From NCBI RefSeq assembly GCF_019396355.1, contig NZ_JAHKRK010000040.1, forward strand, positions 1 to 47,234: DNA of 47,234 nucleotides, read 5' to 3'. Position 1 is the stretch's first letter. Each line of letters opens with the position of its first letter. This DNA is from Pseudonocardia nigra. GTDB lineage: Bacteria > Actinomycetota > Actinomycetes > Mycobacteriales > Pseudonocardiaceae. The position numbers and the translations under genes are program-made. Below, one piece after another: positions 1-7,174 of this stretch. Below the pieces are notes generated by a model. That model worked only from the letters and a program-made list of their open reading frames with translations. It made no database searches and was not told where the DNA came from.

Positions 1-108
1 AAGGGCCACCGCGCGGTCGCCACCCGCTACGACAAGCGCGACTACATGTTCCGCGGAACCATCGACGTCGCCTCGATCAGGATCTGGCTCCGCGACCCCG
101 TCCCATGA
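1..108 (+). CDS. IS5-family transposase, C-terminal fragment
   Basis: The frame is open from base 1 and ends at TGA 106-108, giving the last 35 residues. They include AVATRYDKRDYMFRGTI and end in IRIWLRDPVP, a very typical C-terminus of actinomycete IS5-family DDE transposases. The catalytic core lies upstream of the window, so I cannot say whether the element is intact. It sits in the accessory left part of the integrative element. Confidence 0.8.
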   Translation, partial: KGHRAVATRYDKRDYMFRGTIDVASIRIWLRDPVP

Positions 109-126
109 TCCAAGGGACACGCTCTA
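107..126. repeat. Probable right terminal inverted repeat of the IS5-like element
   Basis: GATCCAAGGGACACGCTC at 107-124 overlaps the transposase stop codon and is followed by TA. Ends reading GAGCGTGTCC on the other strand next to a short TA-type target are common for actinomycete IS5-family (IS427-like) elements. The other end is outside the window, so the pairing cannot be tested here. Confidence 0.5.
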
Positions 127-310
127 GCTCTCCGCAGTGCTGTTCCGGATCCAGCTACTTGCGGTCGACGTCCCGCTGATCGACCTGCCTGGTCTCATAC
201 GGGCGCTGATGCCGCACCCCGCCCCCTACCTCGCCCGGGTGCCCGCTCGGTCGGCCATCCCGGAGACCTGCCCGGCCGGCGAGGCCCCGCTTTGGCCCGG
301 GTCACGCCTG

Positions 311-1057
311 CTACCGCTCGACCTCACATTCACGCACCCAGCGCATGAAGACGCTGAACATTACGAGGTATTCGAACGAGTCCTCACGACTCCACTCAGG
401 CCGATATTGATGCGCTGCAATGTTCCTTACACCCGAGAAGCAGGCCACCCCTAATGCCTTCGCACCGGTAGTACGGCTCATCCAGGTCCTTGAATTTCGA
501 TCACCCGGGAAGCGCAGACGAGCGTCTCCAGACTGAGGCGCCTTTTCACTGAATGCATGGTTGACGAGATCACTCTCGCTCAGACGGTGCAAGCCCGTTC
601 GCGTCTGCAATGCGGCATTTACCGCTCGGGCCGCGCTTTCCACAGCGGCTACGTAGTTGCCGTGCGGCCAGTGGCTATTTGCGGCATCCCGCACAAGTCG
701 ATCCAGCTGATCGAGGTGCAGGAGGAACGCCCGATCGCCAAAAGCGGACGTAGGGGCAGCCGCCCGCTCTCCGGACCTCGAGCCAAAGTCTGGCTGCTCG
801 GAGCTTCTAGTCCCGGCAGGGTCGCTACCACGTCGGCGACTCACGAGCTTTGTAATGGCGTAGCCTATTACGAATGCTGCGCCGCCGAAGAACAGTCCTG
901 CGCCGATACCGTTGGCGACGCGCAAGCCGATGCTGTCGCCATACTGTGGACTGGCAAATATTGCAAGACCGGAGATGAGGCCAATAACAACGGCGGCGAC
1001 GATCGCGCCGCCATATCTGCGATAAAAGCGGTCTTGCCCGTCGGAATGCGACGACAC
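311..1057 (-). CDS. Membrane-anchored HEPN-like protein (TIGR02391/Ymh-type C-terminal domain)
   Basis: With the GTG start at 1057 the product is 248 aa. A start at 1249 is also open, but its extra 64 residues are low-complexity Arg/Ala/Pro and look untranslated. Two hydrophobic segments (about 17-36 and 47-70) precede a basic RRR stretch and a linker. Residues 112-245 match the TIGR02391 (Hypoth_ymh) pattern, including NYVAAVESAARAVN and VRNIAAHQYRP. R211-N-I-A-A-H216 fits the Rx4-6H motif of HEPN ribonucleases. The gene is noticeably less GC-rich than its neighbours and lies beside an IS remnant, which suggests acquired cargo. TIGR02391 proteins occur in defence contexts, so a membrane-linked toxin or defence role is my inference. 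No partner gene is visible. Confidence 0.65.
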   Translation of the reverse strand: MSSHSDGQDRFYRRYGGAIVAAVVIGLISGLAIFASPQYGDSIGLRVANGIGAGLFFGGAAFVIGYAITKLVSRRRGSDPAGTRSSEQPDFGSRSGERAAAPTSAFGDRAFLLHLDQLDRLVRDAANSHWPHGNYVAAVESAARAVNAALQTRTGLHRLSESDLVNHAFSEKAPQSGDARLRFPGDRNSRTWMSRTTGAKALGVACFSGVRNIAAHQYRPEWSREDSFEYLVMFSVFMRWVRECEVER

Positions 1058-1408
1058 CCTGCTGGCACCCTTCGTCGAGGTCGCCCGTACATCGCTCTGC
1101 GGCGCCCTCCTGTTACTGTTAGCGACGGCGTCTGGGGCGCGCAGCCGCGCGCCGCGCGGGGACCGGCCGGAGGCCGCACGCCCCGCGCGAGCGCTTGCAG
1201 CTGCATCGGGCACAGTGCCGCGCGGCGCCGGAGGCGCCGCCTTGAACAAGTAGGGAAAGTCTGAACACGCGCGCCGCGTGACCGTCGGAGTCGGAGCGTG
1301 ACGTGCGAATTACTGCATGTGGCCAAGACCGCTCGTTCGGGTGTTCCGGTCCCGCGCGCTGGCTCCGTAGCGTCGGCCCGGTCCGCTTGAGCAACACGGG
1401 GAGGCTCA
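1058..1408. other. Intergenic region with a GC hairpin
   Basis: I see no convincing gene in this 351-bp divergent gap. It contains an 8-bp perfect hairpin (GCGGCGCC 1222-1229, loop GGA, GGCGCCGC 1233-1240) and a less GC-rich stretch around 1300-1320. Promoters for the HEPN-like gene (leftward) and the 128-aa gene (rightward) should lie here, but I cannot place either with confidence. Confidence 0.4.
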
Positions 1409-1795
1409 GTGTCACTGACAGTTCCGTCAGACCTGCTGGAGAAGGCGCAGCGCGGTCCGGTGTCTGATGAGGAGTTCGTTGGCTGCGTCCGGGAGTCGCT
1501 GCCGTACGCGTGGGGGATGGTGGAGCGGCTGGCGAAGGAGCTGGACGCCACCGGCGCGCCCTCGGTGCAGAACCTGGAGGTCCCGCCCGACGATGCCGCC
1601 TGGGGTGAGGTGTTCCGGCTCGTGGGCAGCGACGCCATGCGTGGTGCGGTGCAGCGGCATTTCGGTGTTCGTCTGGCGTTCCAGAACTGCTGCAAGGTCG
1701 GGCTGTTCCGACCGGAGGCCACCGCGGAGTACGAGGAGTTCGTGACGCCGCGGGCGCAGTTGCTCAACCAGCGGCCAGAGCTGCTGAACTGCTAA
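1409..1795 (+). CDS. Conserved small protein of actinomycete integrative elements
   Basis: This 128-aa protein starts at GTG 1409 behind a GGGAGG ribosome-binding site at about 1399-1404. The N-terminal segment SDEEFVGCVRESLPYAWGMV and the C-terminal motif MRGAVQRHFGVRLAFQNCCKV resemble short proteins I remember from Streptomyces genomes and integrated plasmids, whose function is unknown. There is no signal peptide or membrane segment. It is monocistronic, convergent with the GntR gene, and followed by a strong hairpin. Its position beside the repressor suggests a plasmid-maintenance or regulatory accessory, but that is only context. Confidence 0.7.
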   Translation: MSLTVPSDLLEKAQRGPVSDEEFVGCVRESLPYAWGMVERLAKELDATGAPSVQNLEVPPDDAAWGEVFRLVGSDAMRGAVQRHFGVRLAFQNCCKVGLFRPEATAEYEEFVTPRAQLLNQRPELLNC

Positions 1796-1815
1796 AGGCA
1801 GGCTGAACGACACGA

Positions 1816-1847
1816 GGGCGCGGCACCTGAGAGTGGGTGCCGCGCCC
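1816..1847. terminator. Bidirectional terminator between convergent genes
   Basis: GGGCGCGGCACC at 1816-1827 and GGTGCCGCGCCC at 1836-1847 form a perfect 12-bp stem with an 8-nt loop, followed by TTCGTCGT. It lies between the stop codons of the 128-aa gene (1795) and the GntR gene (1868), where it can end transcription from both sides. Confidence 0.8.
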
Positions 1848-1867
1848 TTCGTCGTCCGTACGGCGGG

Positions 1868-2638
1868 TTACGTGGCCTCGGGCTCGACAGTCAGCGAGTA
1901 CTCCAGCTTGAACTGGTTGGCCGCGAAGAGGAGGTCGGCCGTCTCGATCGGCAGTTCGCCGGCGTAGCAAGTGCGGACTGCGACGATCACCGGGATGCCG
2001 GGCCGCAGGTGGAGCTGCTCGGCCTCGGAAGGTCGCGGCATCCGGGCGTGTAGGCGCTCGGTCACGTTGGTCGGTCGGAGTCCGATCGACGTGAAGCGGT
2101 CGACGATCCCGGCGGCCATGAGCGGGCCCTGTTCGGGGTGCTCGATGGGCGTGCCGCGAGTGAGAGCCAGTGGCTCGTAGGACGTGACGCGCTGGATCGG
2201 CTCCCCGTTGGCGTACGAGAGGTACGTGGTGCGCATGACCTCGGTACCGACCTCGACGTTGAGTCGACGAGCGACCTCTAGGCCAGCCCGCTCCGGGGCC
2301 GTGTCGTAGTCGTAGGTCGGAGTGCGCTCGGTCTTGAGCGCTTCCTCCGCGAACGGCATACCGGGATTGGTGCGGTAATGCAGCGCCGATCGCCTCACAA
2401 GCGGGTCATACAGGCGGACCGTCGCACGGCCGCCCTGGACTCGATCGATGAGACCTTCGGACTCCAGCAGGTCGAGTGCACGACGGACCGCGATCCGCGA
2501 TGCACCGAACGTCTCCCCCAGCTCCTCCTGGGTTGGCAGACGCTCGCCGGGTACGCGCGTGCGGGCGAGGATCTCGTCTCGGAGCGCGCCGGCGATGCGC
2601 TCGTACAGGTGCTCAGAGGTCGGTTCGGGTTCAGTCAT
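1868..2638 (-). CDS. GntR-family (HutC/UTRA) repressor, KorSA-like
   Basis: I chose the ATG at 2638 (256 aa). A longer start at 2692 is possible, but it would place coding sequence over the operator palindromes. Residues about 8-75 form the GntR winged helix, with LPTQEELGETFGASRIAVRRAL as the recognition region and EGLIDRVQGGRATV as the wing. The rest is a UTRA effector-binding domain ending in a typical QFKLEYSLTVEP strand. In pSAM2, the GntR protein KorSA represses pra and so keeps the element integrated. The divergent position here suggests the same job. The two kinds of palindrome between the divergent genes are likely its operators. Confidence 0.85.
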   Translation of the reverse strand: MTEPEPTSEHLYERIAGALRDEILARTRVPGERLPTQEELGETFGASRIAVRRALDLLESEGLIDRVQGGRATVRLYDPLVRRSALHYRTNPGMPFAEEALKTERTPTYDYDTAPERAGLEVARRLNVEVGTEVMRTTYLSYANGEPIQRVTSYEPLALTRGTPIEHPEQGPLMAAGIVDRFTSIGLRPTNVTERLHARMPRPSEAEQLHLRPGIPVIVAVRTCYAGELPIETADLLFAANQFKLEYSLTVEPEAT

Positions 2639-2660
2639 GGCGCGGGTCGTGCTCCCCTCG

Positions 2661-2678
2661 TTGGTCCATTCGGACCAA
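2661..2678. promoter_or_regulatory. Inverted repeat upstream of the GntR gene
   Basis: TTGGTCC at 2661-2667 and GGACCAA at 2672-2678 are perfect 7-bp arms separated by four bases. The site lies 23 bp upstream of the repressor start and is a candidate autoregulatory operator, distinct in sequence from the neighbouring CTTGGCA sites. Confidence 0.55.
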
Positions 2679-2684
2679 ACTCTA

Positions 2685-2760
2685 CTTGGCATGCCAAGCC
2701 TCTTGCGTTCTGGGGTCAGGGTGCTAGCCTTGGCATGTCAAGTCAATCTGGTATGCCAAG
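2685..2760. promoter_or_regulatory. Three related palindromic operators (CTTGGCATGCCAAG type)
   Basis: A perfect 14-bp palindrome CTTGGCATGCCAAG lies at 2685-2698. A second copy at 2729-2742 has one broken pair (CTTGGCATGTCAAG). A third at 2747-2760 keeps the right arm TGCCAAG with a weaker left arm. All sit between the divergent repressor and the Pra-position gene, the last one just upstream of the GGAGG ribosome-binding site. This is the expected place for repressor sites controlling replication and transfer. Confidence 0.65.
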
Positions 2761-2772
2761 TGCGGAGGACCG

Positions 2773-3150
2773 ATGCGAGACATCCCGGTAGTGCTGAGCG
2801 GCTACAAGCTGACGGTGGTGGAGCCACCCGGCCCGAAGATGCGCGATGACGGCAACGGCGGTCAGGTGGTGGTGACCGACCGGCAGGGCGCGACGCAGTT
2901 CGTGGTGTCGCTGTTCGCGAAGCTGCGCCCGGTGCCGGGTCAGCGTGCGCCGAAGGGCGAGGAGATCAAGGTGACGCTGGAGACCGACCCGGGTGAGGGG
3001 TTCGAGGAGGACACCCGGGTGGAGCTGGTGAACCCGCGGATCAACGCCTACCAGATCGACGGCCCGGACGGGCGCTCGATCTCGGGGATCTCGTTCAAGG
3101 CGGCCGGGCTGACCCCGGTGACCGGGCCGATGCCGCGGGGTGAGAAGTGA
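2773..3150 (+). CDS. Pra-position protein of the element (possible OB-fold DNA-binding protein)
   Basis: The 125-aa product starts at ATG 2773 behind GGAGG. It appears to be rich in beta strands and has an exposed, charged middle (RAPKGEEIKVTLE). The ending ELVNPRINAYQ ... GRSISGISFKAAGLTP resembles C-termini of small ssDNA-binding-like proteins of mobile elements. It sits where pSAM2 has pra, divergent from the repressor and first in the rightward operon, so it could be a replication or excision activator. I do not recognise a clear Pra match. The OB-fold idea is inference from the strand pattern and should be treated as weak. Confidence 0.6.
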   Translation: MRDIPVVLSGYKLTVVEPPGPKMRDDGNGGQVVVTDRQGATQFVVSLFAKLRPVPGQRAPKGEEIKVTLETDPGEGFEEDTRVELVNPRINAYQIDGPDGRSISGISFKAAGLTPVTGPMPRGEK

Positions 3151-3401
3151 ACGGCGCGGAGCTGAGCGTGTTCGTGAGCGCGCACGTGGAGGCCCGCACG
3201 GAGATCCGCGCGCGCATCCACCCGCGGGAGAACCGGGTGGTGATCCGCCTGCTGGGAGCCGGCCTCTGTGAGGTGGGCCTGTTCACCGACCGGCCGGAGC
3301 TGGTGCGGCTGCGGGACGCGCTGACCGACGCCCTGGCCGAGTTGGACGAGCAGCAGGCCGCGTTTGCCGCGCAGACTCCGGAGCGGGACTCGGCCGCGTA
3401 G
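3147..3401 (+). CDS. Small conserved element protein
   Basis: This 84-aa protein begins at GTG 3147, overlapping the previous stop (GTGA), which indicates translational coupling. It has no membrane segment. The pattern of beta-strand-like stretches (SVFVSAHV, IRARIHP, VVIRLLG) followed by a helix (RLRDALTDALAELDEQQ) suggests a compact alpha/beta fold. Function is unknown. Coupling to the Pra-position gene implies that the two products are made together. Confidence 0.6.
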   Translation: MNGAELSVFVSAHVEARTEIRARIHPRENRVVIRLLGAGLCEVGLFTDRPELVRLRDALTDALAELDEQQAAFAAQTPERDSAA

Positions 3402-3422
3402 CCCCACCGGCTGCGCCTTCTT

Positions 3423-3441
3423 CGGGCGACGATTTCGCCCG
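3423..3441 (+). terminator. Hairpin after the first small operon
   Basis: CGGGCGA 3423-3429, loop CGATT, TCGCCCG 3435-3441, followed by CAATTCTC. The 7-bp stem is 22 bp downstream of the stop at 3401. The surrounding 3415-3485 stretch is less GC-rich than the genes and probably also holds the promoter of the next gene group. Confidence 0.55.
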
Positions 3442-3508
3442 CAATTCTCAGTGATTCCCGAAATACAAGTGTGGGTGCAGTCATGCCGAAAACAGGGAGG
3501 TGAACGGA

Positions 3509-3697
3509 ATGCGGTGTGCGGGGTGTTCAGGGTCGGGGTCGTGCGATCCGTGTGACGGCTACGGGTTCCTGCCGGACTCGTTCCCGAATGCCGGGGACGG
3601 CCCGGAATGCGAAGTGTGCACCGGCGACGGGGTGTGCGCGGAGTGCTGCGGCACGGGTGATGAGGACGTGAGCGAAATGGTCGAGGGGGACGCGTGA
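3509..3697 (+). CDS. Cysteine-rich, DnaJ zinc-finger-like small protein
   Basis: ATG 3509 is preferred because GGGAGG at 3495-3500 lies 8 bp upstream. A GTG at 3500 would overlap that site. The 62-aa product has four CxxC-type pairs (CAGC, CDPC, CEVC, CAEC) with glycines after them, as in the CxxCxGxG zinc modules of DnaJ. Two zinc sites are likely. Acidic residues dominate the tail. Small DnaJ-like zinc proteins of this kind are common in actinomycete plasmids. The role is unknown, possibly contacting a partner protein or nucleic acid. Confidence 0.65.
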   Translation: MRCAGCSGSGSCDPCDGYGFLPDSFPNAGDGPECEVCTGDGVCAECCGTGDEDVSEMVEGDA

Positions 3698-3891
3698 TGA
3701 ACGCGGTCAAGGTGAAGGAGCAGGGGCGAGTGGTTCCGGCGGGTGTGGGTCGGCTGGTGCGCCGGTTGGAGCGGGAGCGGCGGCTGTGGAACCGCCGCCC
3801 GACGGATGCGGTGGCAACTGAGCAGGCGTGGCGGGCCGGTGTCGCCGAGGGGCTGCGGCTGGCACAGGTCGCGATCCGGAAGGGGGTCTGA
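3697..3891 (+). CDS. Small basic protein
   Basis: The 64-aa product starts at ATG 3697, sharing bases with the preceding TGA. A GTG at 3694 is also possible. It is Arg-rich with predicted helices (VGRLVRRLERERRLWNRR and AWRAGVAEGLRLAQVAIR) and has no membrane segment. It is probably a nucleic-acid or partner-binding accessory. I do not recognise a family. Confidence 0.5.
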   Translation: MNAVKVKEQGRVVPAGVGRLVRRLERERRLWNRRPTDAVATEQAWRAGVAEGLRLAQVAIRKGV

Positions 3892-3892
3892 C

Positions 3893-4216
3893 ATGGCGGC
3901 GACCTCGACGGTCGGGTCGGCGGCACGGGCCACCCGCGGGTGGGCGCAGCGGCGGGCGAACCGGCGGGCGCTGGCGCGGTTCGGCGAGTTCTGGCGGGCT
4001 CTGCAGCAGGTCGGCGACGTGCTTGCGGAGGCGGAGCGGATGGCGAAGGCGGCCGATGACAGCTCGTGGCGCAACCGGAATCAGCGGCACTGGTCGATCG
4101 CCACCGCCGACGAGGTCCGCAAGTCTGTGAAGGGCTGCCGGTCCTCGCTGCGGATCGTGTCGTCGCAGGCGAAGCGGTTCGAACCGCAGCTCATCGTCAA
4201 GGACTGGAGGCGCTGA
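3893..4216 (+). CDS. Small helical element protein
   Basis: ATG 3893 follows the previous stop by 1 bp. The 107-aa protein is strongly basic at the N-terminus (RGWAQRRANRRALARF) and largely helical. The C-terminal half includes RHWSIATADEVRKSVKGC. No known domain is evident. It belongs to the cluster of closely packed small genes upstream of the transfer translocase and is presumably co-transcribed with them. Confidence 0.5.
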   Translation: MAATSTVGSAARATRGWAQRRANRRALARFGEFWRALQQVGDVLAEAERMAKAADDSSWRNRNQRHWSIATADEVRKSVKGCRSSLRIVSSQAKRFEPQLIVKDWRR

Positions 4217-4219
4217 CCG

Positions 4220-4399
4220 ATGCAGGTCGATCGCATCATCGAGGAACTTGACCGCTCGATGCGGGAACTGCGGGAAGCGATGCGCGGTATCCCGATCCGG
4301 CGGGGAAGTTTCAAGAAAACCCACGACAACCTCGCCCGCGACGTCGCCACGGTGACCACGATGCTCGACGCCGCCCGCCCGGTACTCCAGAAGAAATAG
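4220..4399 (+). CDS. 59-aa coiled small protein
   Basis: This short gene starts at ATG 4220, 3 bp after the preceding stop, behind GGACTGGAGG. It ends at TAG 4397-4399. The product begins MQVDRIIEELDRSMRELREA and is mostly amphipathic helix with a Lys-Lys C-terminus. Its tight spacing and coding-like codon use support it as real. No function can be assigned. Confidence 0.5.
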   Translation: MQVDRIIEELDRSMRELREAMRGIPIRRGSFKKTHDNLARDVATVTTMLDAARPVLQKK

Positions 4400-4428
4400 C
4401 GCAGGACAAGCAGCACGAACTCCCCGCA

Positions 4429-4471
4429 CTCGGGCCGGGGCGCAGTAGCCGAATTTGCGTCCCGGCCTGAG
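4429..4471. other. Long imperfect hairpin before the translocase gene
   Basis: CTCGGGCCGGGGCGCA (4429-4444) pairs with TGCGTCCCGGCCTGAG (4456-4471) over 16 bp with two mismatches, around an 11-nt loop. It lies between the small-gene cluster and the translocase start at 4503. It may act as a terminator or attenuator, or as a recognition site for the adjacent translocase. The sequence alone does not decide between these. Confidence 0.5.
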
Positions 4472-4502
4472 GTGTATCCGTACCCGTTCAAGGAGTAGCG
4501 AA

Positions 4503-5981
4503 ATGACGTCGTTCACTATGGGCACGACCCGACGGAAGAACCGACACGGCAACGGCGGCCGGAACGTCACGGTGGCCGGCCGGGCCTCGACTCGCTCGAC
4601 CGGCGCGGAGATGCGCGCGCTGGTGTGGCTGGCGCGCCACCCACTGGTCGCGATCCTCCCCGCCCTCGTGCTCACGGCCGCGCTGCGGTGGGGCGCCGCG
4701 GTCACCGGCGTCCTGCTGGCCGGGCTGGCGCTCGGGCTGCTGGTGTGGTGGCGGGCGCATCCACCGACCTATGACCGGTGGGTGGCGCCGTGGCTGCGTA
4801 CCGGGTGGCGGCGCTGGACCGCCTACCGAGGCCGCCGCTGGCGGGGGGTGCTGGATGACTGCGACCTCACCCGGGAGAACCGGCGCACCGGGGAGCTGCT
4901 GGTGCCGCGGATCGTGCGGGCCCGCTCGGTGACCCCGTCGATCGACACTCTCACCGTCGCTCTGGTTCGCGGGCAGGACGTCACCGCGTGGACCGACCGG
5001 GCCCCGGCCCTGGCCGACGCCCTCGGGGCGCACCGGGTCGCGGTCACCCGCGCCCGCCCCGGTCGACTCACCGTGGTCGTGGAGCGCCGGATGCCGTTCG
5101 GCCACGTGCTGGACGCCCCGGCGATCCCGGCCACCTCCGCGGAGGTGGACCTGACCGCGCTGGACGTGGGCGACACCGAACGCGCCAACCCGTTCTGCAT
5201 GCGCATCCGCGGCAAGCAGGTGATCGTGGTCGGCGGCTCCGGCGCGGGCAAGGGGTCGCTGCTGTGGGGCCCGTTGCGGGCGATGGGCCCGATGATCCGC
5301 GACGGCCTCGTCCGCCCCTGGGTCATCGACCTCAAGGGCGGCACCGAAACCGAACGCGGGCAGGCGTTGTTCCACCGCTGGGCCACCACCATGGACGACG
5401 CGATCGACCTGCTGACCGACTTCCGCGACTCAATGAAGGACCGGCAGGCGTGGATGCGCGCCCACAAGGTGCGCAAGTGCGAGATCACCCCCGAGACGCC
5501 GTACGAGCTACTGATCATCGACGAGTTGGCGATGCTCACCGCCTACGGCGAACGGTCCGGCGTCCGGGAAGCCCTGCGACTGCTCGCGGAGATCCTCACC
5601 CAGGGCCGCGCCACCGACCACTCCGTGGCCGCCTACGTCCAGGAACCGTCCAAGGACGTCGTCGACGTCCGTGAGCTGTTCACCCTGCGCATCTGCCTCG
5701 GCGTCACCGCCGCCTCCCACGTGGACATGGCGCTCGGCGACGGGGCCCGCGACCGTGGCGCGCTGGCCGACGAGATCCCCGGCGACGAGGCCCATGCCGG
5801 TATCGGGTTCGTCATCGACCCGGTCACCCGGCTGCCGATCCGGTTCCGCGCCGGCTACGTCACCGACGACGAGATCGACGAACTCGCCCGACTCTGCGCA
5901 CCCAGCGGCGCGGGTGAGCTCGTGCCCTTCCCACACCCCGACCACGACACCGACGAGGACGGACAGGAGGTCGCGTCATGA
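4503..5981 (+). CDS. FtsK/SpoIIIE-type conjugal DNA translocase (TraSA/TraB-like)
   Basis: ATG 4503 has an AAGGAG site 7 bp upstream. An upstream in-frame start at 4455 lies in the hairpin. The 492-aa protein has two membrane segments (about 47-62 and 66-83), a linker domain, then an FtsK-like ATPase: Walker A GGSGAGKGS (244-252), Walker B ELLIIDELAM (335-344), and a sensor segment LTQGRATDHSVAAYVQEPSK. AICE proteins of this type move double-stranded DNA between mycelial cells. It is followed with a 4-bp ATGA overlap by a small membrane protein. It is shorter than full TraB and lacks an obvious winged-helix gamma domain at the C-terminus, which instead ends in an Asp/Glu-rich tail. Confidence 0.85.
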   Translation: MTSFTMGTTRRKNRHGNGGRNVTVAGRASTRSTGAEMRALVWLARHPLVAILPALVLTAALRWGAAVTGVLLAGLALGLLVWWRAHPPTYDRWVAPWLRTGWRRWTAYRGRRWRGVLDDCDLTRENRRTGELLVPRIVRARSVTPSIDTLTVALVRGQDVTAWTDRAPALADALGAHRVAVTRARPGRLTVVVERRMPFGHVLDAPAIPATSAEVDLTALDVGDTERANPFCMRIRGKQVIVVGGSGAGKGSLLWGPLRAMGPMIRDGLVRPWVIDLKGGTETERGQALFHRWATTMDDAIDLLTDFRDSMKDRQAWMRAHKVRKCEITPETPYELLIIDELAMLTAYGERSGVREALRLLAEILTQGRATDHSVAAYVQEPSKDVVDVRELFTLRICLGVTAASHVDMALGDGARDRGALADEIPGDEAHAGIGFVIDPVTRLPIRFRAGYVTDDEIDELARLCAPSGAGELVPFPHPDHDTDEDGQEVAS

Positions 5982-6256
5982 ACATCGGAACTCGCCGCAC
6001 CCGGGAGGCCCGCCTGATCACCGGCGCGCTGGCCCTCGTCTGCGCCATCGCCTGCACCGGCGCCGTGATCCCGGCCGTGGAACACGCCGTCAACCTCGGC
6101 CTGGTGTGGCTCGCCGTGCTCGCCCTCGTCGCCGCTGGTGTGCGGCTCGTGGCCCGGCGGGTGCGGGAGCGGCGGGAGGAGCGCGCCGACGCCCGCACTG
6201 CTGCCATCTGGCGCGCCGAGCACGCTCCGCACCTGACCCGGCAGGAGGTGGCGTGA
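5978..6256 (+). CDS. Small two-helix membrane protein of the transfer operon
   Basis: The 92-aa product starts at ATG 5978 within the ATGA overlap with the translocase stop. Two hydrophobic segments (about 11-32 and 38-58) are followed by a very basic stretch RRVRERREERADAR and a soluble tail. Its coupling to the translocase gene suggests a spread (Spd)-like accessory of mycelial transfer, which is inference from context. It could equally be a partner that anchors the translocase. Confidence 0.55.
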   Translation: MNIGTRRTREARLITGALALVCAIACTGAVIPAVEHAVNLGLVWLAVLALVAAGVRLVARRVRERREERADARTAAIWRAEHAPHLTRQEVA

Positions 6257-6471
6257 TGTTGGACGTCACCGGGTGGGCCGTGCTGACCTGGCTCAAGCTC
6301 ACTGCGCTACTCGCGCTCGCTGTCGGCGTCTGCTGGCTCACCCTCGGCACCGACTCCGGCTGGTTCTGGATCGCCGCCGCCGCCGCGGTCGTCCTGGACC
6401 TCTACATCGCCCGCCAGCTCGCCCGCGAATGGGGCTATGAGGCCAGCCTCCGCTGGTGGTGGACCCGATGA
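6256..6471 (+). CDS. Small membrane protein of the transfer operon
   Basis: ATG 6256 overlaps the preceding TGA by one base (TGATG), with AGGAGG about 7 bp upstream. The 71-aa product has two hydrophobic segments (about 7-29 and 35-53) and ends in the unusual aromatic and basic tail LRWWWTR. It is translationally coupled to the preceding membrane protein. A Spd-like spread function is plausible from context only. Confidence 0.55.
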   Translation: MLDVTGWAVLTWLKLTALLALAVGVCWLTLGTDSGWFWIAAAAAVVLDLYIARQLAREWGYEASLRWWWTR

Positions 6472-7157
6472 CCGCACAGGTCACCGACGGTGTTCAGGAC
6501 GGGCTGTGGGGCCAACCGGTTACAGCGGCGGCGGGCGTCAAGCCCACCCGCAGCGAGATCAACGATCCGGAGTTGGTGGCCGACGTGGTCCGCTCGGCGA
6601 TCTCCCGCGGCTACGTCCTGATCGGCCCCGCGGAACGAGTGTTCGTCCGTGAGGCCGGTGAGACGAAGAAGGGCAGCTCGGTCGAACCGGTCCCCACCTA
6701 CGAGGCCGACACCGTCCGGCAACTCCTCGACGCCGGACACCTCGCCACCGGCGGCAACCATATTGTCCGTCACGGGGGCCGGGAAGGCCCCGCGACGTCC
6801 GTTCTCGTGCCGAAGGCCACCCGCGCGATGGTGACCCGCTGGGCCAACCTCCGCCCGCTCCTGACCCACCCGCCTGCGGCGAAGCCCGGTCAGCCGGCGA
6901 CCGCCCACGGAAAGCCGCCGGGGTCCGGACTGATCTACGTCGACGTGGTCCGGACCGGGTTCGGGCTGGTCACCTGCGGTAACGGGGACTTCTCCGGCTC
7001 GATCATCCGCGAGGGCCGCCGCTACCTCGTCGAGACCGAGCGCGGCCAGGTCATCGGTCACACCGCCTCCTATCGCGCCGGCGCCCGGATGCTCGCCCGC
7101 CACCACGGCTTCACCCCCGACGAGATCGAGATCGAGCACGAGAAGGACCTCTACTAG
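6468..7157 (+). CDS. Conserved element protein upstream of rep
   Basis: I chose ATG 6468, overlapping the previous stop as ATGA, giving 229 aa. GTG 6456 is an alternative. The first half (NDPELVADVVRSAISRGYVLIGPAERVFVRE ... TYEADTVRQLLDAGHL) looks like a small helix-rich domain, perhaps winged-helix-like. The last 80 residues form a separate domain containing YLVETERGQVIGHTASY. No membrane segment is visible. It precedes the replication initiator and is probably in the same transcription unit, but a 15-bp inverted repeat separates them. Function is unknown. Confidence 0.55.
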   Translation: MTAQVTDGVQDGLWGQPVTAAAGVKPTRSEINDPELVADVVRSAISRGYVLIGPAERVFVREAGETKKGSSVEPVPTYEADTVRQLLDAGHLATGGNHIVRHGGREGPATSVLVPKATRAMVTRWANLRPLLTHPPAAKPGQPATAHGKPPGSGLIYVDVVRTGFGLVTCGNGDFSGSIIREGRRYLVETERGQVIGHTASYRAGARMLARHHGFTPDEIEIEHEKDLY

Positions 7158-7174
7158 CCCCGGGCCCCCCGGCC

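Noticed and set aside
137..454. A 105-residue plus-strand ORF after the IS5 remnant
   Set aside because: It overlaps the 3' end of the HEPN-like gene, has no ribosome-binding site and no recognisable features.
557..1264. A 235-residue plus-strand ORF opposite the HEPN-like gene
   Set aside because: It is antisense to the HEPN-like domain and its residues show no domain or membrane pattern.
1..1400. A left attachment-site copy of the tRNA-Pro 3' end
   Set aside because: I searched by eye for GGATTTGAACC, GACCTCTTCG and nearby tRNA sequence and found no copy. The left end of the element is probably outside the window.
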